From positions 23,081,521-23,145,520 of the forward strand of contig OX291544.1 of NCBI GenBank assembly GCA_946406115.1: DNA of 64,000 nucleotides, read 5' to 3'. This document shows positions 1-11,432 of this stretch, one piece after another. Below the pieces are notes generated by a model. It had not been told where the DNA came from and did no database searches. It was given only the letters and a program-made list of their open reading frames with translations. The position numbers were made by a program, and so were the translations under genes. Source of the DNA: Apoda limacodes. Lineage: Eukaryota > Arthropoda > Insecta > Lepidoptera > Limacodidae. Within the stretch, counting starts at the first letter, position 1, and each line of letters begins with the position of its first letter.

Positions 1-366
1 TTCTTTGTGAAATTATTACATACAATATGAAATGAAACTAATATTACTTAGGTTCTACAAGACAATTACTTTATTTTTTTAAGTGTGTGAGTGAATGCAT
101 GCGCTTGCCTTTCTATTTTGTTTTGAAATTCTATATGCAGTTCTGCAACTGACCTTACATACAGGAACCAAGTCGCGGCGGAGTGCTAGTAAGATACAAG
201 TGACCTGCCCCAAATTTGCTTTGTTTTCTTCAGACCATATACAGATCTACCATTATCTCATACATTTTAATATTGTAAAGTAGAGCAAACTCGGTCATAC
301 TCTAAGGTAGTTATTATGGCCAGGTCTCTACATTGAATTATTAAAAAGGACTTTATTTAAACTAAC

Positions 367-523
367 TTGTGTAACCATCATCCCAAATGTGGTCAAACTG
401 ACTTTCTCTGTATTATTCTTGGCGAGCGCGAGAGCGCCCGAAGCAAAGAAGTACGTGAGTAATAACGCCATCCACGTGTACACACCAAACGGAAGAAGCG
501 GTAAGTACCAACTGGCCAGGATC
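367..523 (-). CDS. Orphan IR exon 4 (M1 exon) in deleted copy 0
   Basis: This 157-base exon has the same sequence as exon 4 at 4877-5033. It has a CAG acceptor before base 523 and a GTTAGT donor after base 367. It encodes the end of the S1 lobe and the first membrane segment, with the motif LLPFGVYTWMALLLTYFFAS. Exons 1-3 and 5-9 are missing from this copy. The exon enters in phase 2 and leaves in phase 0, so splicing both this one and the copy at 4877-5033 into one mRNA would shift the frame. If gene B is expressed, the two can only be alternatives, or one is skipped. Confidence 0.75.
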
Positions 524-1270
524 CTGATGAATAACAAGTTTTCATTTTAACACTTTCTATTGTGACTTTATAACAACAAGTTAGGACCGTCTTAGAGGTA
601 AGGATTTACCTTAATGAAGACATCCAGAAGAGAACTAACGTCACCAACATACATCGCGTGAACAGCAAGCTGGCGTGGCGTTGGTCTTTGAACTAGAAAA
701 GTATTCTAATACCGCACGGCCTAGGACGCCCTCAATCCCGCACGATGGATCAATTACCTACCTTAAAAGTCAGTGGCTGCTGGATGCGAAAAGGTAAATA
801 ACCTGGATAAATAGCGCGCCACGCCTTATGGAAAAGCTTTATAACTAGTGAACCTGGATCTGTATTAGCTTAAACTATAATAAATAATGATGATAATAAT
901 ACCAACATGTAACAAAAAAATTCTTAAAATTATTCAGTGTCTTTTAAAGGTGTCATTTATAACATACTTACTAAGGACATTTATTTAGAGCACCGTCACA
1001 ATGACTCTTCGTATAAGAAGGGACTGAAATCATTTTATTTTAAATAAAACATATAAAAGAATACTTTGAACTTTAATACTATTATTGTATTTTACAATTG
1101 CATGGCGAGACCACTTGCTGCCATATGCTGCGCCGAGCGGGGGCGTGGGATATTAATTTTTGGCTGTATGGGAGCGTGATTTGCGATTAACTTTGCGAAC
1201 CCCTGATTTAGAGAATCGTTAGTAATTTGGGCCATTTCAACTTGCCTAAAATAATTTACAATATTTTTTT

Positions 1271-1640
1271 TACATTATTTCTTTACTTAATATTATAAAG
1301 AGAGAGAAAGAGCGGTTTCGGTAAGTTTGTTTATAGGTATGTGGAGAGCACTCTCCGCAACCACTTTTTTCCGCAACAACAACTGATTTGAAAAATTCTT
1401 TTTCTGTTAAAAAGCTTCATTGTTTCTTTACTTAATATTATAAAGAGAGAGAGAGAGAGAGAGCCGTTTAGGTAAGTTTGTTTATAGTTATGTGGATGGT
1501 AATCTTTGGAACCACGCAACTGCTTTGGATTTTTGTTACTGTTAGAAAGCTATATTGTTTCTTACTAAAGTGTGAGAGCAGATTCAGTAAGTTTGTTATG
1601 TGATTAGAGTAATCTTCGGAACCACCAATGACCTAAGCTC
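1271..1640. repeat. Remnant of GA-rich minisatellite
   Basis: Three decayed units of the minisatellite that is longer at 31040-31990. Each holds an AGAG run, then GTAAGTTTGTTTATAG-like sequence and a (T)CTCCGGAACCA-like stretch. The large deletion of copy 0 has its right break inside this array. Confidence 0.75.
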
Positions 1641-3519
1641 AACCGAATATTTTATTAGAAATAAAATACTTAACAAACAAAGTAGGACGAAGGGTAAGGA
1701 CAGAAAGAGACAGAGAGAGATTTTTGTGATGATTTTTTAAATGCGCAGGGTAATGTTTGGAACTACTTAACGGATTTAAAAATCTTTTAAGGATTAGAAA
1801 GCTACATAAATACCGATGGCTTTATGCTATGCATTATTTAAATTTATAGTTCAAGGAGAGTGGAAGGCGGGGCGAGGTACAGTCATTTGCTAAAGTCCGC
1901 ATTAAATGTTATCTGTCCCGTGGTGTGATCCATAGACGCTGCGACACTTAAATCGGCGAGCCTATGGTTCAAATCACGCTACATCCGTATTGAGTATTTT
2001 TGGTAGGAATTACTTTTTTTTTATGTTTTGACATCTAGTTCTCTCTGAAAAGGACCAATTGGTATGAGAACTTTTTGTTTTGTTTGCCAGAATTAAAACA
2101 CGTGCAATCTAATATTTATTTTTATTTATTTATTTATCCATTACATTTCAACACTTTTCACATCAAAAAAACCTCTATGGGCTTAACTATGGTGTGAGAG
2201 TCCACTTATGACAATTTAATTCATTATTATTCTAAATATATTTATACATATACACATACATACATACAAATATATATCTACATACACACGTACACATACA
2301 ATCTATATGTTAAATACATAATGTCTATTAAAGTACATGCTTGCGATTCTAAACATCTTACAAAATACTAGTGAGATATCTTTTTGATTTTCTTTTTAAT
2401 GATTTCTCATTCATCACATACATGTTTTGTATTTCACCTGGAACATCATTTATTATTTTTGGTATCAAATATTGAATAGTTCTTTTAACGTATACATTGT
2501 TATATTTGGGTTTTACGTAATAATTCAAAAAGCTTAGGTTTCTTAAATTTTTTGGACGTTTACGTCCTATTAGATATGTTTGTTTTTTGTTCTCATTAAG
2601 CATTGCGAAGTTAAATTTGTTGAGCACGTTCATAACATTTCAATACATGAATTAACCCTTAACATCGTCCTTATATTTATGTTTAATCCTATCTCGAACT
2701 ATCTGGAACCTAAATGGAATAAAAAATGGTTTTTATTCAAATTTTATAGGTAATGTTTTTGATAAATGTCTCTTTTTTCTATATATATTTCCTATGGTTA
2801 TAGCTTAAGTATTCGTTTTCGTAATGAAAAGAAAATTGAAACCTAACCATAAGAATAAAAAAAATTCAAGTCACCATTCATTCGGTAACGCTGCTATATT
2901 TTGGAAAACAACAAAGTAAAAAAAATATGTTATGTCTTAGATATATTGAAATGTAAAAAAAATTTGTAAGAAAATAGTACTTAATTTTTAGGGTTCCGTA
3001 TAAATGCCTCTTTTTTCTATATATATATTTCCTATGGTTATAGTTAAGTATTCGTTTTCGTAATGTAAAGAAAATTGAAACTTAACCATAAGAATAAAAA
3101 TAAAACAAGTCACCATTCATTCGGTAACGCTGCTATATTTTGAAAAACAACAAATTAAAAAAAAATATGTTATGTCTTAAATATATTGAAATGTAAAATA
3201 ATATCTGTAAGAAAAATAGTACTTTATTTTAGGATTCCGTTCCCAAAGGGTAATTAGCGGTACCCTATTACTAAGACTCCGGCTAAATCTCATGAACCGT
3301 GATAGTTAGACAGTTGAAATTTTCACAGAAGATATATTTCTGTTGCCGCTATAACAACTAATACTAAAAAACAGAATAAAATAAATATTTAAGGGAGCTC
3401 CTCGATTTTGCTCGATATTGATAACGGCAACAGGTAGCCGCCTAAAATATTTACATAATATTTAATTATATAGTTACTTAAAAAATAAATAATTAAATTA
3501 AAATAAAACAAAAATTTAA

Positions 3520-4120
3520 GGGGGGCTCCGATACAATGTGATATCCGTCCAGATTCCATATTTTGGGACAACATTTTGTTCTGCATAACGGGTTCCATTT
3601 CTGCGCTACAAATAAACCCTCCCGTTTTCAGATGATTGAAACGACTTCCCATCTCCAATCTTTTTTGTTTAGGGGTATTAGTTAAAAACGGTTTTTAAGC
3701 TGGCTTTCTATGATGCAAACCTTTAATATGCAGAGCTCGACGAACAGTGTGTATAGATGTATCAAACATGTTCCCAAACACAGCAGTCGGTATGAAACCA
3801 ACCATAAATCTTCTTTGAGCCGCATCAATGTGCCGCGAGAGTCCACTTTGAGGCTGAGTTGATAAATTCCCCTCCTCTTGGTTGCGTGAGACCTAAAATC
3901 CAAATAGCCTGTAAAATCCAAATAGCCAGATTAAAATAACATTTTTCAAACTACTGAATTATATTTTCAATTTTTTTTAGATAATTACTTACAAAAAAGT
4001 GTGGTATTAAAAAATTTTGATATATCATAAACATCAAATAAAATACTTACGGTAAAACCAGTCTCATTGCAAATTTGCGATATATTGAATATTAATATTG
4101 GCTTGCATATTATTTTTAGC
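3520..4120 (-). pseudogene. Decayed Tc1-like transposase, right-arm copy 0
   Basis: Minus-strand remnant of the transposase seen better at 34110-34801. The middle part (the HHRKPA-like stretch and the region leading to the first catalytic Asp) can be followed, with frame breaks. Compared with copy 1, about 40 bases of the N-terminal helix-turn-helix exon and a block before the first catalytic Asp are missing. It cannot encode an active enzyme. Confidence 0.6.
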
Positions 4121-4420
4121 AAAGAAATTTAATAAAAACACTAAACAACCTTATCAACACAAGCACCTACAGTAACACATCCACAACGACAAAAAAATGG
4201 CTACCTAAGTATGAACGCATCTAACTTAATAGCTAAATGAAAACACCAAACAATCTTGTATGCACATACCTCCAGAAACAAAATATCGGCAACGAACGAC
4301 GAAAATAAAATGTCTACCTACGTAGATAGCTATTAGAACATTAAGAAGAAATTGGTCTTAGCTAACTGAACAGAATATTCATAATTTGTAAGATGTAACA
4401 AAAAAAAAAAGAAAGGGATA

Positions 4421-4503
4421 AGGTGACATTCGAATCCACAACCTGTATTGCACTGAGTACACGTATTAAGATCTGATACGTCTGTCCACTAGGCTACGGA
4501 TAC
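4421..4503 (-). other. tRNA-like sequence (SINE-type), copy 0
   Basis: On the minus strand it has an A-box-like TAGCCTAGTGGA and a B-box-like GGATTCGAATG about 50 bases later, as in tRNA-derived SINE heads. It lies at the outer end of the foldback arm. I see no convincing cloverleaf with paired acceptor stem, so I call it tRNA-like and not a tRNA gene. Confidence 0.5.
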
Positions 4504-4876
4504 AAAAATTTTCTTTGTGAAATTATTACATACAATATGAAATGAAACTAATATTACTTAGGTTCTACAAGACAATTACTTTATTTTTTTAAGTGTGTGA
4601 GTGAATGCATGCGCTTGCCTTTCTATTTTGTTTTGAAATTCTATATGCAGTTCTGCAACTGACCTTACATACAGGAACCAAGTCGCGGCGGAGTGCTAGT
4701 AAGATACAAGTGACCTGCCCCAAATTTGCTTTGTTTTCTTCAGACCATATACAGATCTACCATTATCTCATACATTTTAATATTGTAAAGTAGAGCAAAC
4801 TCGGTCATACTCTACGGTAGTTATTATGGCCAGGTCTCTACATTGAATTATTAAAAAGGACTTTATTTAAACTAAC

Positions 4877-7800
4877 TTGTGTAACCATCATCCCAAATGT
4901 GGTCAAACTGACTTTCTCTGTATTATTCTTGGCGAGCGCGAGAGCGCCCGAAGCAAAGAAGTACGTGAGTAATAACGCCATCCACGTGTACACACCAAAC
5001 GGAAGAAGCGGTAAGTACCAACTGGCCAGGATCCTGATGAATAACAAGTTTTCATTTTAACACTTTCTATTGTGACTTTATAACAACAAGTTAGGACCGT
5101 CTTAGAGGTAAGGATTTACCTTAATGAAGACATCCAGAAGAGAACTAACGTCACCAACATACATCGCGTGAACAGCAAGCTGGCGTGGCGTTGGTCTTTG
5201 AACTAGAAAAGTATTCTAATACCGCACGGCCTAGGACGCCCTCAATCCCGCACGATGGATCAATTACCTACCTTAAAAGTCAGTGGCTGCTGGATGCGAA
5301 AAGGTAAATAACCTGGATAAATAGCGCGCCACGCCTTATGGAAAAGCTTTATAACTAGTGAACCTGGATCTGTATTAGCTTAAACTATAATAAATAATGA
5401 TGATAATAATACCAACATGTAACAAAAAAATTCTTAAAATTATTCAGTGTCTTTTAAAGGTGTCATTTATAACATACTTACTAAGGACATTTATTTAGAG
5501 CACCGTCACAATGACTCTTCGTATAAGAAGGGACTGAAATCATTTTATTTTAAATAAAACATATAAAAGAATACTTTGAACTTTAATACTATTATTGTAT
5601 TTTACAATTGCATGGCGAGACCACTTGCTGCCATATGCTGCGCCGAGCGGGGGCGTGGGATATTAATTTTTGGCTGTATGGGAGCGTGATTTGCGATTAA
5701 CTTTGCGAACCCCTGATTTAGAGAATCGTTAGTAATTTGGGCCATTTCAACTTGCCTAAAATAATTTACAATATTTTTTTTCGTATTGAGTACAAAATTA
5801 TGCTTTTCTTACCCGAGGAAAAAAGCTAGTTTCGACGTGAGACAAAGGCAAACGTCGGAAGCTTTTATTCCTGAGGTAAGAAAAGCCATACTTTTCTTCT
5901 ATACATTCAACAGAAAGTTCCATTACTCTATTTCGAAAATCTAACTTTCTGGGCCCCGGTGCGAAATATCTCACAGGTCAGTACAAACAATTGGTTGATA
6001 AATCATTTCGTGTTCAATGTAAGTAGTTACATAAGTAACTAAATTTCAGTCGGTGCCTTAAGCTAGTTTAGGAGCTTACTCGGAATCTTTTTGCAATTTG
6101 TGTTAACATAACCTTACTTTACTTTATGTTCACTTTTTCTATTGATTAGCACACAAATCATTGAAATATTTACCTGATTCGATTTATTGTCACATACTTT
6201 AACTGGTTTTCCGATCACGGCACAGATCAAACTCAAAATTTAAAAATTGCAATGAGAAATAAACTGCATATTTATGTATATGTTGCATAGGCTAACAAAG
6301 TGCCTAACAAATGACTATGACTAAACAGCCCATTTCTTTCAGTGGTGTTTTATTAATGACAAGATTAATTTTTCTCTATAAATGCTTTATAGTTAGTTAG
6401 TAAATTATGTTCTATTTTTTAAAGGAAAAACTTAATCGTAAAATTTACCTATAACCCGTCGACTTTATGTTCTGCATAAGGTTATAATTTTTAAGTGTTA
6501 TAGTGATAGTGAAAATGCAGATTATTTTTTGTAAGTGATAGGAGGATCATTCCTAACTCCTCAGTATCACTCTATGTTGGCGAGGCACAAGGTGGTGGTC
6601 GGGTGCTTTAGCGACCATCTTGTAAAATAAGTTTTGTTTTATATATCCTGAACGCTTGGTCGGCCGTGAAAAACGCAAGTTTTTTTTTTTTATATTAACC
6701 GTCTTTTTGCTATGCTACAAAATAAATCTGTAAAATTAATGTTTATGCGAGTTTTGGAGAGTCAAAAACAGGATCAATAAATCAAACACAATCTCCCTAA
6801 TTCAAGGGAGTCAAAAAATTGTTAAAATTGTCTTAATTCCTTGCACTTTTTAATCTAATGACAACATATAGTGGCGAACAGCGTTCGCATCATAATATTA
6901 TCAAAAAAAAAAATTACTGCAAATCCGAAAACATGCCAAATCCAAGCAATAAGTTCAGAAACACAATTAATAAAGTAAAAATCCAACTACAAGGTACGAA
7001 ACACAAGTAACGGATGGGCTAAATGAGCTCAAGATTTGATTTGTCTGTAGTGTTGCCAGACTGCTAACCTTATTACCATAAATAACAACATTTTCCATAC
7101 ACATTTTATTGTTATATTGTTAAATAAAAAGCCTTAACAATATATTGGCTATTTATAGCTAAAGAAGTCGTTAGTTTTTACGTTGATGCATCTAATGTTT
7201 TGTCCCATCCGCTATCTAAATAAATTCCTGATCGTCAATTTTACCTAACTCAAAAATGTTATCCATCTTGCTATAATAAAGCCATAAGCGCAGCATTAGT
7301 TATCAATCAGATGTTTTTAGATTAAAAGTTGTATTTGAACACAAAGATTTCCGTCGAGTTGAGGGAGCAAAAAAAAATTTCCATTAACAATAACAAAATT
7401 TAAACAACAAAAATGTGTACCGAAAATCATGTTTTGTGTAATGTTTCGGTGAAACATTAGCAGGAGATCCGACTTAATATATTTAAAATAAATGTGTTCT
7501 TTTTGCTAAACTTAACATGTCCAAATAATCATTGTTACGAAATGCAAGTTTATCAAAGACATTAAATCAAGATAATCATTGAAAAGCAATCGAATCCCAA
7601 AGTCAAAATCGTACGAAACACATCACTGAATAGAATGAAGAACTGCTGTTAAAAAATAGCATTTATTCAATTAATGAAAAATGTTTTCGAGTAAACAAAA
7701 TGACATTGACACGGGTCAAGGTCATTTTGTTTACTCGAATTGCAAAAAGATTCCGAGTCTGGTTTTACTTCCTGAATAATTTTCTTATTGCATCGGTTAA

Positions 7801-8742
7801 ATTTTATGTTAAAAATGTTTGTTGTGCCCAACCTGAATTGCTGCTCGAATAAGAAAACAAAAATTTTGTAATTTTAAAATCAATCAACCCTTACTTCAAT
7901 ACCCTTAGAAATGATATTTTTTTTCAAAACTTTAATGAAACCAACTATAACAATAAAAAAGTATTATCAGAATTGAACTACGATTTGTAAAAAGTTATGC
8001 GTGTTTAATTGGTCATACAAAAACAAAAATAATGAAATATACGCGTCGACATAAGAACCTACTTTTGTTTTCGTCGGCTAAAAAAAGAACCTTACACATT
8101 ATAGTATACCTACGTATATCAGGTAGGTATACCTACAACGTACCTAGGTGCCGGTGCAAGGCAAGTTACGGCGGTACGAACGTGAGGAGCAGTGTAATCC
8201 AGAGCCCAATATTGCTCATACCAAGAATACAGTGCAGCTGAAAATATAAAGGTACACATGTACTTATTTAGGGTCCAATCTAACAAATATCAACATCAAT
8301 ATCAACTGCCAAAAAACGGCCGAGTGCGCGTCGAACAGGTAGTTTGAATTGGTTCTCGTAAAATGAGGATTACTAAACATATTATCTAAATAAAGATTTA
8401 TTTTTGTTTAAAATTTTATTTTTTAAAGTATTAAAGAGCTTTATTATTAATTTTTCCAGATTTTTAGAAGTAAGAGGGGAATAGGACACTTTTTTTTTAA
8501 CTTTGGTAGCTAATAAACTTGCACACTATGCATGACGGAGAGAAATTGTTACTTACTAAAAATAATTTTGAAGATTTATCCAACAACACCCTACTACAAA
8601 AAACTTGAAAACAGTTGTAAATTATTTTAATAGGATAGGCACATGGATCTAGCTCACCATATTCAAAGTAAGGGATGAAACATTTTATTTTTGCGCAACG
8701 CTTTTTACTATAAGCAAAGATTATATGTATAAAACTATACTA

Positions 8743-8810
<68 letters not shown>

Positions 8811-11432
8811 CTTAATATTTTCAAAACTACATTAAGAGAGCATTGTGTATCTCTATGAATATATATACACACCGGCACAATTAGCGGAACACAAAAAAAG
8901 GATTTGAACGAATGGCAGCAGGTTCTCTTTACTGATGAGTGCAGAGTTCTTTTAAAACAGATCGATGGGAGACAGTGAATATGGAGATGCAAAGGAGAAC
9001 GCCACATACAGTCTAATTTTGAACACACAGTGGCTTATGGTGGCGGCTCGATTATGGTTTGGGGAGGGATGTGTTTGGGAGCTCGCACGGAGTTAGTGAT
9101 AGTCACAGGAGGGACCATGACAGCAGATCGATACATCAGAGACATTTTAGAAGAACATGTTGTACCATTTGCCCCATTTATTGGTGACGACTTTATTCTA
9201 ATGCAAGAAATTGCTCGTGCTCATAGTGCACAATCGGTACAGGCATATCTGAGCCACGTAGGTATACCGGTGATGCAGTGGCCAGCAAATTCCCCCGATA
9301 TGAATCCGATAGAGCATGTCTGGGACTTGCTAAAAAGAAGGGTTAAATCCAGAATGTCTAATTATATTTTCGTCAAATATATGCGTTATTATCTCATAGT
9401 CTCACTTTTCTTTCTGTTCCGCTAATTGTGCCGGTGTATATATATATATTTATCTTATTAGGTGTAATAAGATAATAAAACTGAGTGTTATATGCTGGTA
9501 TTTCAATAAGTGAGGTAGTATGCGATCTAAGAGGTATGTCTTTAGGAAATAGAAAATAAAAACAATCTTTGAGATACAGATGGGAGGAGGAAGTGTAAAG
9601 GATATTATAAACACAGTAACGTATGTGCATATTACGCCGAAGTCGGATAGGAAGCCAATTTAGCTTAGACCTAACACAGAAAACGTGATCAAATTTACGA
9701 AGGTCAAAGATAAATCAAATACACAAGTTTTGTAGACGTTCTAATTCGTCTAAATGTTCTTCATTGGCATTTAGGTAACAAGTGTCAGCGTAGTCTACAA
9801 TAGGGAGTAATAAGGATTGGGCAAGAGTAACTTTTGTATCAAATGGAAGAAAATTATGTAAGCGTTTGAGGCAATGATATCTACCTTTCGACTTATGTCG
9901 TTAATATGGTTAGACCAGGATAAGTGGCTATCAAAGATCACCCCTAGATTATCACAAATAATTCTTATTTTACGAAATCCTAACTTAATGACTGTAGGAC
10001 GTGTACGTGTAAGACATGTACTTGATCGGTATTTCTTTTAAATACGTACCCAATCCAACATCAGCTCGATCTTCAAGCACGTCACCCATAATGCCCACAC
10101 CTGTTAAATTTTCATAAATTTCGCCCCATTGGTGTTTGTCGCCTCTAACTATTTCAATTGAACAATTAACCCATCTGTTTGAAATTAAAAAAATTATGAT
10201 TGTTTAGCATTTTATTATTACTTTTTTGAAAATTTCCATACTGTCAACCTTCTATAGGCAGTATCAATTACTTTGTACACATAATAATACGCCTGGGTAA
10301 GGAGGTTCACCTGTTTCCCTATCCATATAATAATGGAAACGCTTGCCATTACTGACTCAAAAACTGAAAAGGAAGAAAAGAAATCCACCTAAGAGCTGAG
10401 GTTGATAATTAAATTTTTTTGTGTATAGTACCTATCTATCTATGTCTCTTGAAATTTGTTGAAGACACCAAAAACAATGCCTAAAACATCTTGCATGCTG
10501 AATGCATGGGCAAGCAGAGATAGCTTCTGGCTCTTGCCATCTTCGATTGACCGTCAGCTATCTGTTACTTTTAAGACAGTATAGAAAAGGTAACGAATAA
10601 TTTACACGTCATTTGCTTACCTTTCATTTACACTTACGGTGTTCAAAGACCATTATACCCATCAGATGGAAACAAAATCACAAGACACGCTCCCTATAAC
10701 TCTTACAAAAAAATATAAACAGATCCATTACCTACAAAACTCGGCAACAAGTCTTATTTCAATGCCATCTTGAGTGGAAGGTGCTATATTTTTATCAAGA
10801 TCTAAAACAATGAACGGCTTGTAATTAATGCATGCTAATTTCAAGGTTTTGCCACGTAAATTTGAGAGATCGTGAGGAAACAAATTCAGATTTGTAGTGA
10901 ATTCTGCTGTGCAAGAGTTCCAACTATCTAAATAAACCAATTCATTAATATCTATGCCATCTCCCTCGAAATTGTGTGTAATTAGATCATAATAAACGCA
11001 TTCTGGATCTTTTTGCGCTGATGGTGTAACTATAAGCACATTGGCCACAAATTTTAGCTCTTTTATTGTCAAAACGTTTAAATACTTGAATCTCTCATCA
11101 GGGGTGTCATCTAAATGTGGTATGAATATAATCTTTCGATCACTTCTCCTTGTATTTCCTATGTGATTTACTCTTTCAAAAGCTGTCATAAATATATGAG
11201 GTTCATTTTGTTGAACAATGTAATCTGAGCATCCTTTTTCAGAAGCTTCCAGTAGTTTCCACACCAAATCTTCGGTTCCGTTTGAATTTATATACATAAA
11301 AGGTACAGTAAAGTTTATATCCAATCCAGTTTCAGAAACTATAGTAAGGCAATGAGTGGTAGTTAAATATCTCTTAAATAAAGTATGCAGTAAAATTTGC
11401 AAAGGCAAAACACAAGTCGGTTTAGTTAACAT
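4877..11432 (-). CDS. Ionotropic receptor gene B, exons 1-4 (5' half)
   Basis: Minus-strand exons 10732-11432, 10050-10174, 8144-8237 and 4877-5033, all with AG/GT borders and matching phases (2, 1, 2, 0). They encode the N-terminal region, the S1 ligand-binding lobe (WGEIYENLTGVGIMGDVLED in exon 2, VTCLAPAP in exon 3) and M1 (exon 4). Exons 5-9 are not found between 4877 and 1. Copy 0 there offers only another exon 4 at 367-523, so the 3' half must lie left of the window or be lost. It differs from gene A in exon 1 at two adjacent codons (Glu164-Leu165 here, Lys-Met in A). The start ATG at 11432 is the first in the open frame. A CTTTCAG acceptor-like site 13 bases upstream leaves room for an earlier signal-peptide exon. 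Confidence 0.85.
5801..5895. repeat. Imperfect inverted repeat, MITE-like
   Basis: A left arm near 5801-5830 and a right arm near 5858-5891 share GCTTTTCTTACC(C/T)...AGGAA...AAAGCT in opposite orientation with a few mismatches. The copy-0 deletion break sits just left of it. It is also present at about 36490-36584. Confidence 0.55.
7686..7739. repeat. Perfect 19-bp hairpin specific to copy 1
   Basis: TTCGAGTAAACAAAATGAC at 7686-7704 faces its exact reverse complement at 7721-7739. Inside, TTGAC and GTCAA can extend the stem to a 4-base loop. Copy 2 keeps the right arm, but at about 38371-38400 it has unrelated sequence in place of the left arm. Confidence 0.9.
8744..8805. repeat. (TA)n microsatellite
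   Basis: About 31 TA units. The copy-2 equivalent (39437-39464) has about 14, which accounts for a 34-base offset change between the units. Confidence 0.95.
8869..9437 (+). mobile_element. Short Tc1/mariner-like element with TIRs
   Basis: Inverted repeats of 23 bases (starting ACACCGGCACAATTAGCGG) lie at 8869-8891 and 9415-9437, flanked by TATA-rich sequence as expected for TA-target insertion. The ~570-base interior keeps only the catalytic part of a transposase, so the element is internally deleted. It sits in IR intron 2, next to a CR1-like remnant. Confidence 0.85.
8899..9359 (+). pseudogene. Tc1-like transposase catalytic-domain remnant
   Basis: The first catalytic Asp is visible as VLFTDE near 8923-8940, followed by a stop and a frame change. 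From 9030 the frame reads GGGSIMVWGG and ends with WPANSPDMNPIEHVWD, where Glu is the third residue of the DDE triad. The usual second Asp (family motif MQDNA.PH) reads MQEIARAH, so it is Glu here. The N-terminal helix-turn-helix domain is absent. With a stop, a frameshift and a changed catalytic residue it is inactive. Confidence 0.85.
9450..9990 (-). pseudogene. CR1-like LINE reverse transcriptase 3' end
   Basis: On the minus strand, broken frames read DNLGVIFDSHLSWSNHIN, then a stretch ending ERLQNLC-like, then LNWLPIRLRRN. This is the order of the thumb and C-terminal region of LINE RT proteins of the CR1/Jockey group. Stops and frameshifts occur throughout, and the palm domain with its catalytic motif is missing. 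It is a 5'-truncated dead copy within IR intron 2. Confidence 0.65.

Larger units (their letters stand above)
1860..4503. repeat. Right arm of intronic foldback (copy 0)
   Basis: Matches the right arm at about 32240-35194 of copy 1, which is the inverted partner of the left arm at 28450-30795. The left arm itself was lost in the copy-0 deletion, so this arm is single. It contains an ATATAC-rich stretch near 2240-2310, the GGTTCCGTA-type repeat near 2990-3290, a decayed Tc1-like transposase and a tRNA-like end. Confidence 0.75.
1..4510. repeat. Tandem unit copy 0, internally deleted
   Basis: Bases 1-1270 match 4511-5780 with one mismatch that I noticed. From 1271 onward the sequence matches 31631-35201, the end of copy 1. 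Relative to copy 1 this copy lacks about 25,850 bases (equivalent of 5781-31630), joined with at most 1-2 bases of shared sequence inside a T-run. It also lacks a block of about 250 bases (equivalent of about 32261-32513) and shorter blocks near 34264-34310 and 34739-34779. Of the IR gene it keeps only exon 4. Either a real deletion or a mis-join in assembly could explain it. Confidence 0.9.
5034..8143. other. Intron 3 of gene B; no gene seen
   Basis: About 3.1 kb of AT-rich intron. It holds an imperfect inverted repeat at 5801-5895 (GCTTTTCTTACC facing GGTAAGAAAAGC), T and A runs, and a perfect 19-bp hairpin at 7686-7739. I recognise no protein or RNA gene here. The counterpart in copy 2 is 35725-38836. 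Confidence 0.7.

Noticed and set aside
95..283. 62-codon plus-strand open frame, repeated at 4605 and 35296
   Set aside because: It lies antisense in IR intron 4, resembles no family I know, and overlaps the foldback arm. Its repetition only follows the tandem copies.
2358..2633. 91-codon minus-strand open frame, repeated at 32971 and 63622
   Set aside because: Low-complexity, Lys/Asn/Tyr-rich translation of AT-rich foldback arm. No domain, no splice context, no relation to the nearby transposase frame.
8032..8241. Plus-strand 69-codon open frame
   Set aside because: It is the antisense of IR exon 3 and its flanks.
8735..9028. Minus-strand open frame with a Tyr-Ile repeat tail
   Set aside because: The tail is the translated TA microsatellite and the rest is antisense to the Tc1-like remnant.
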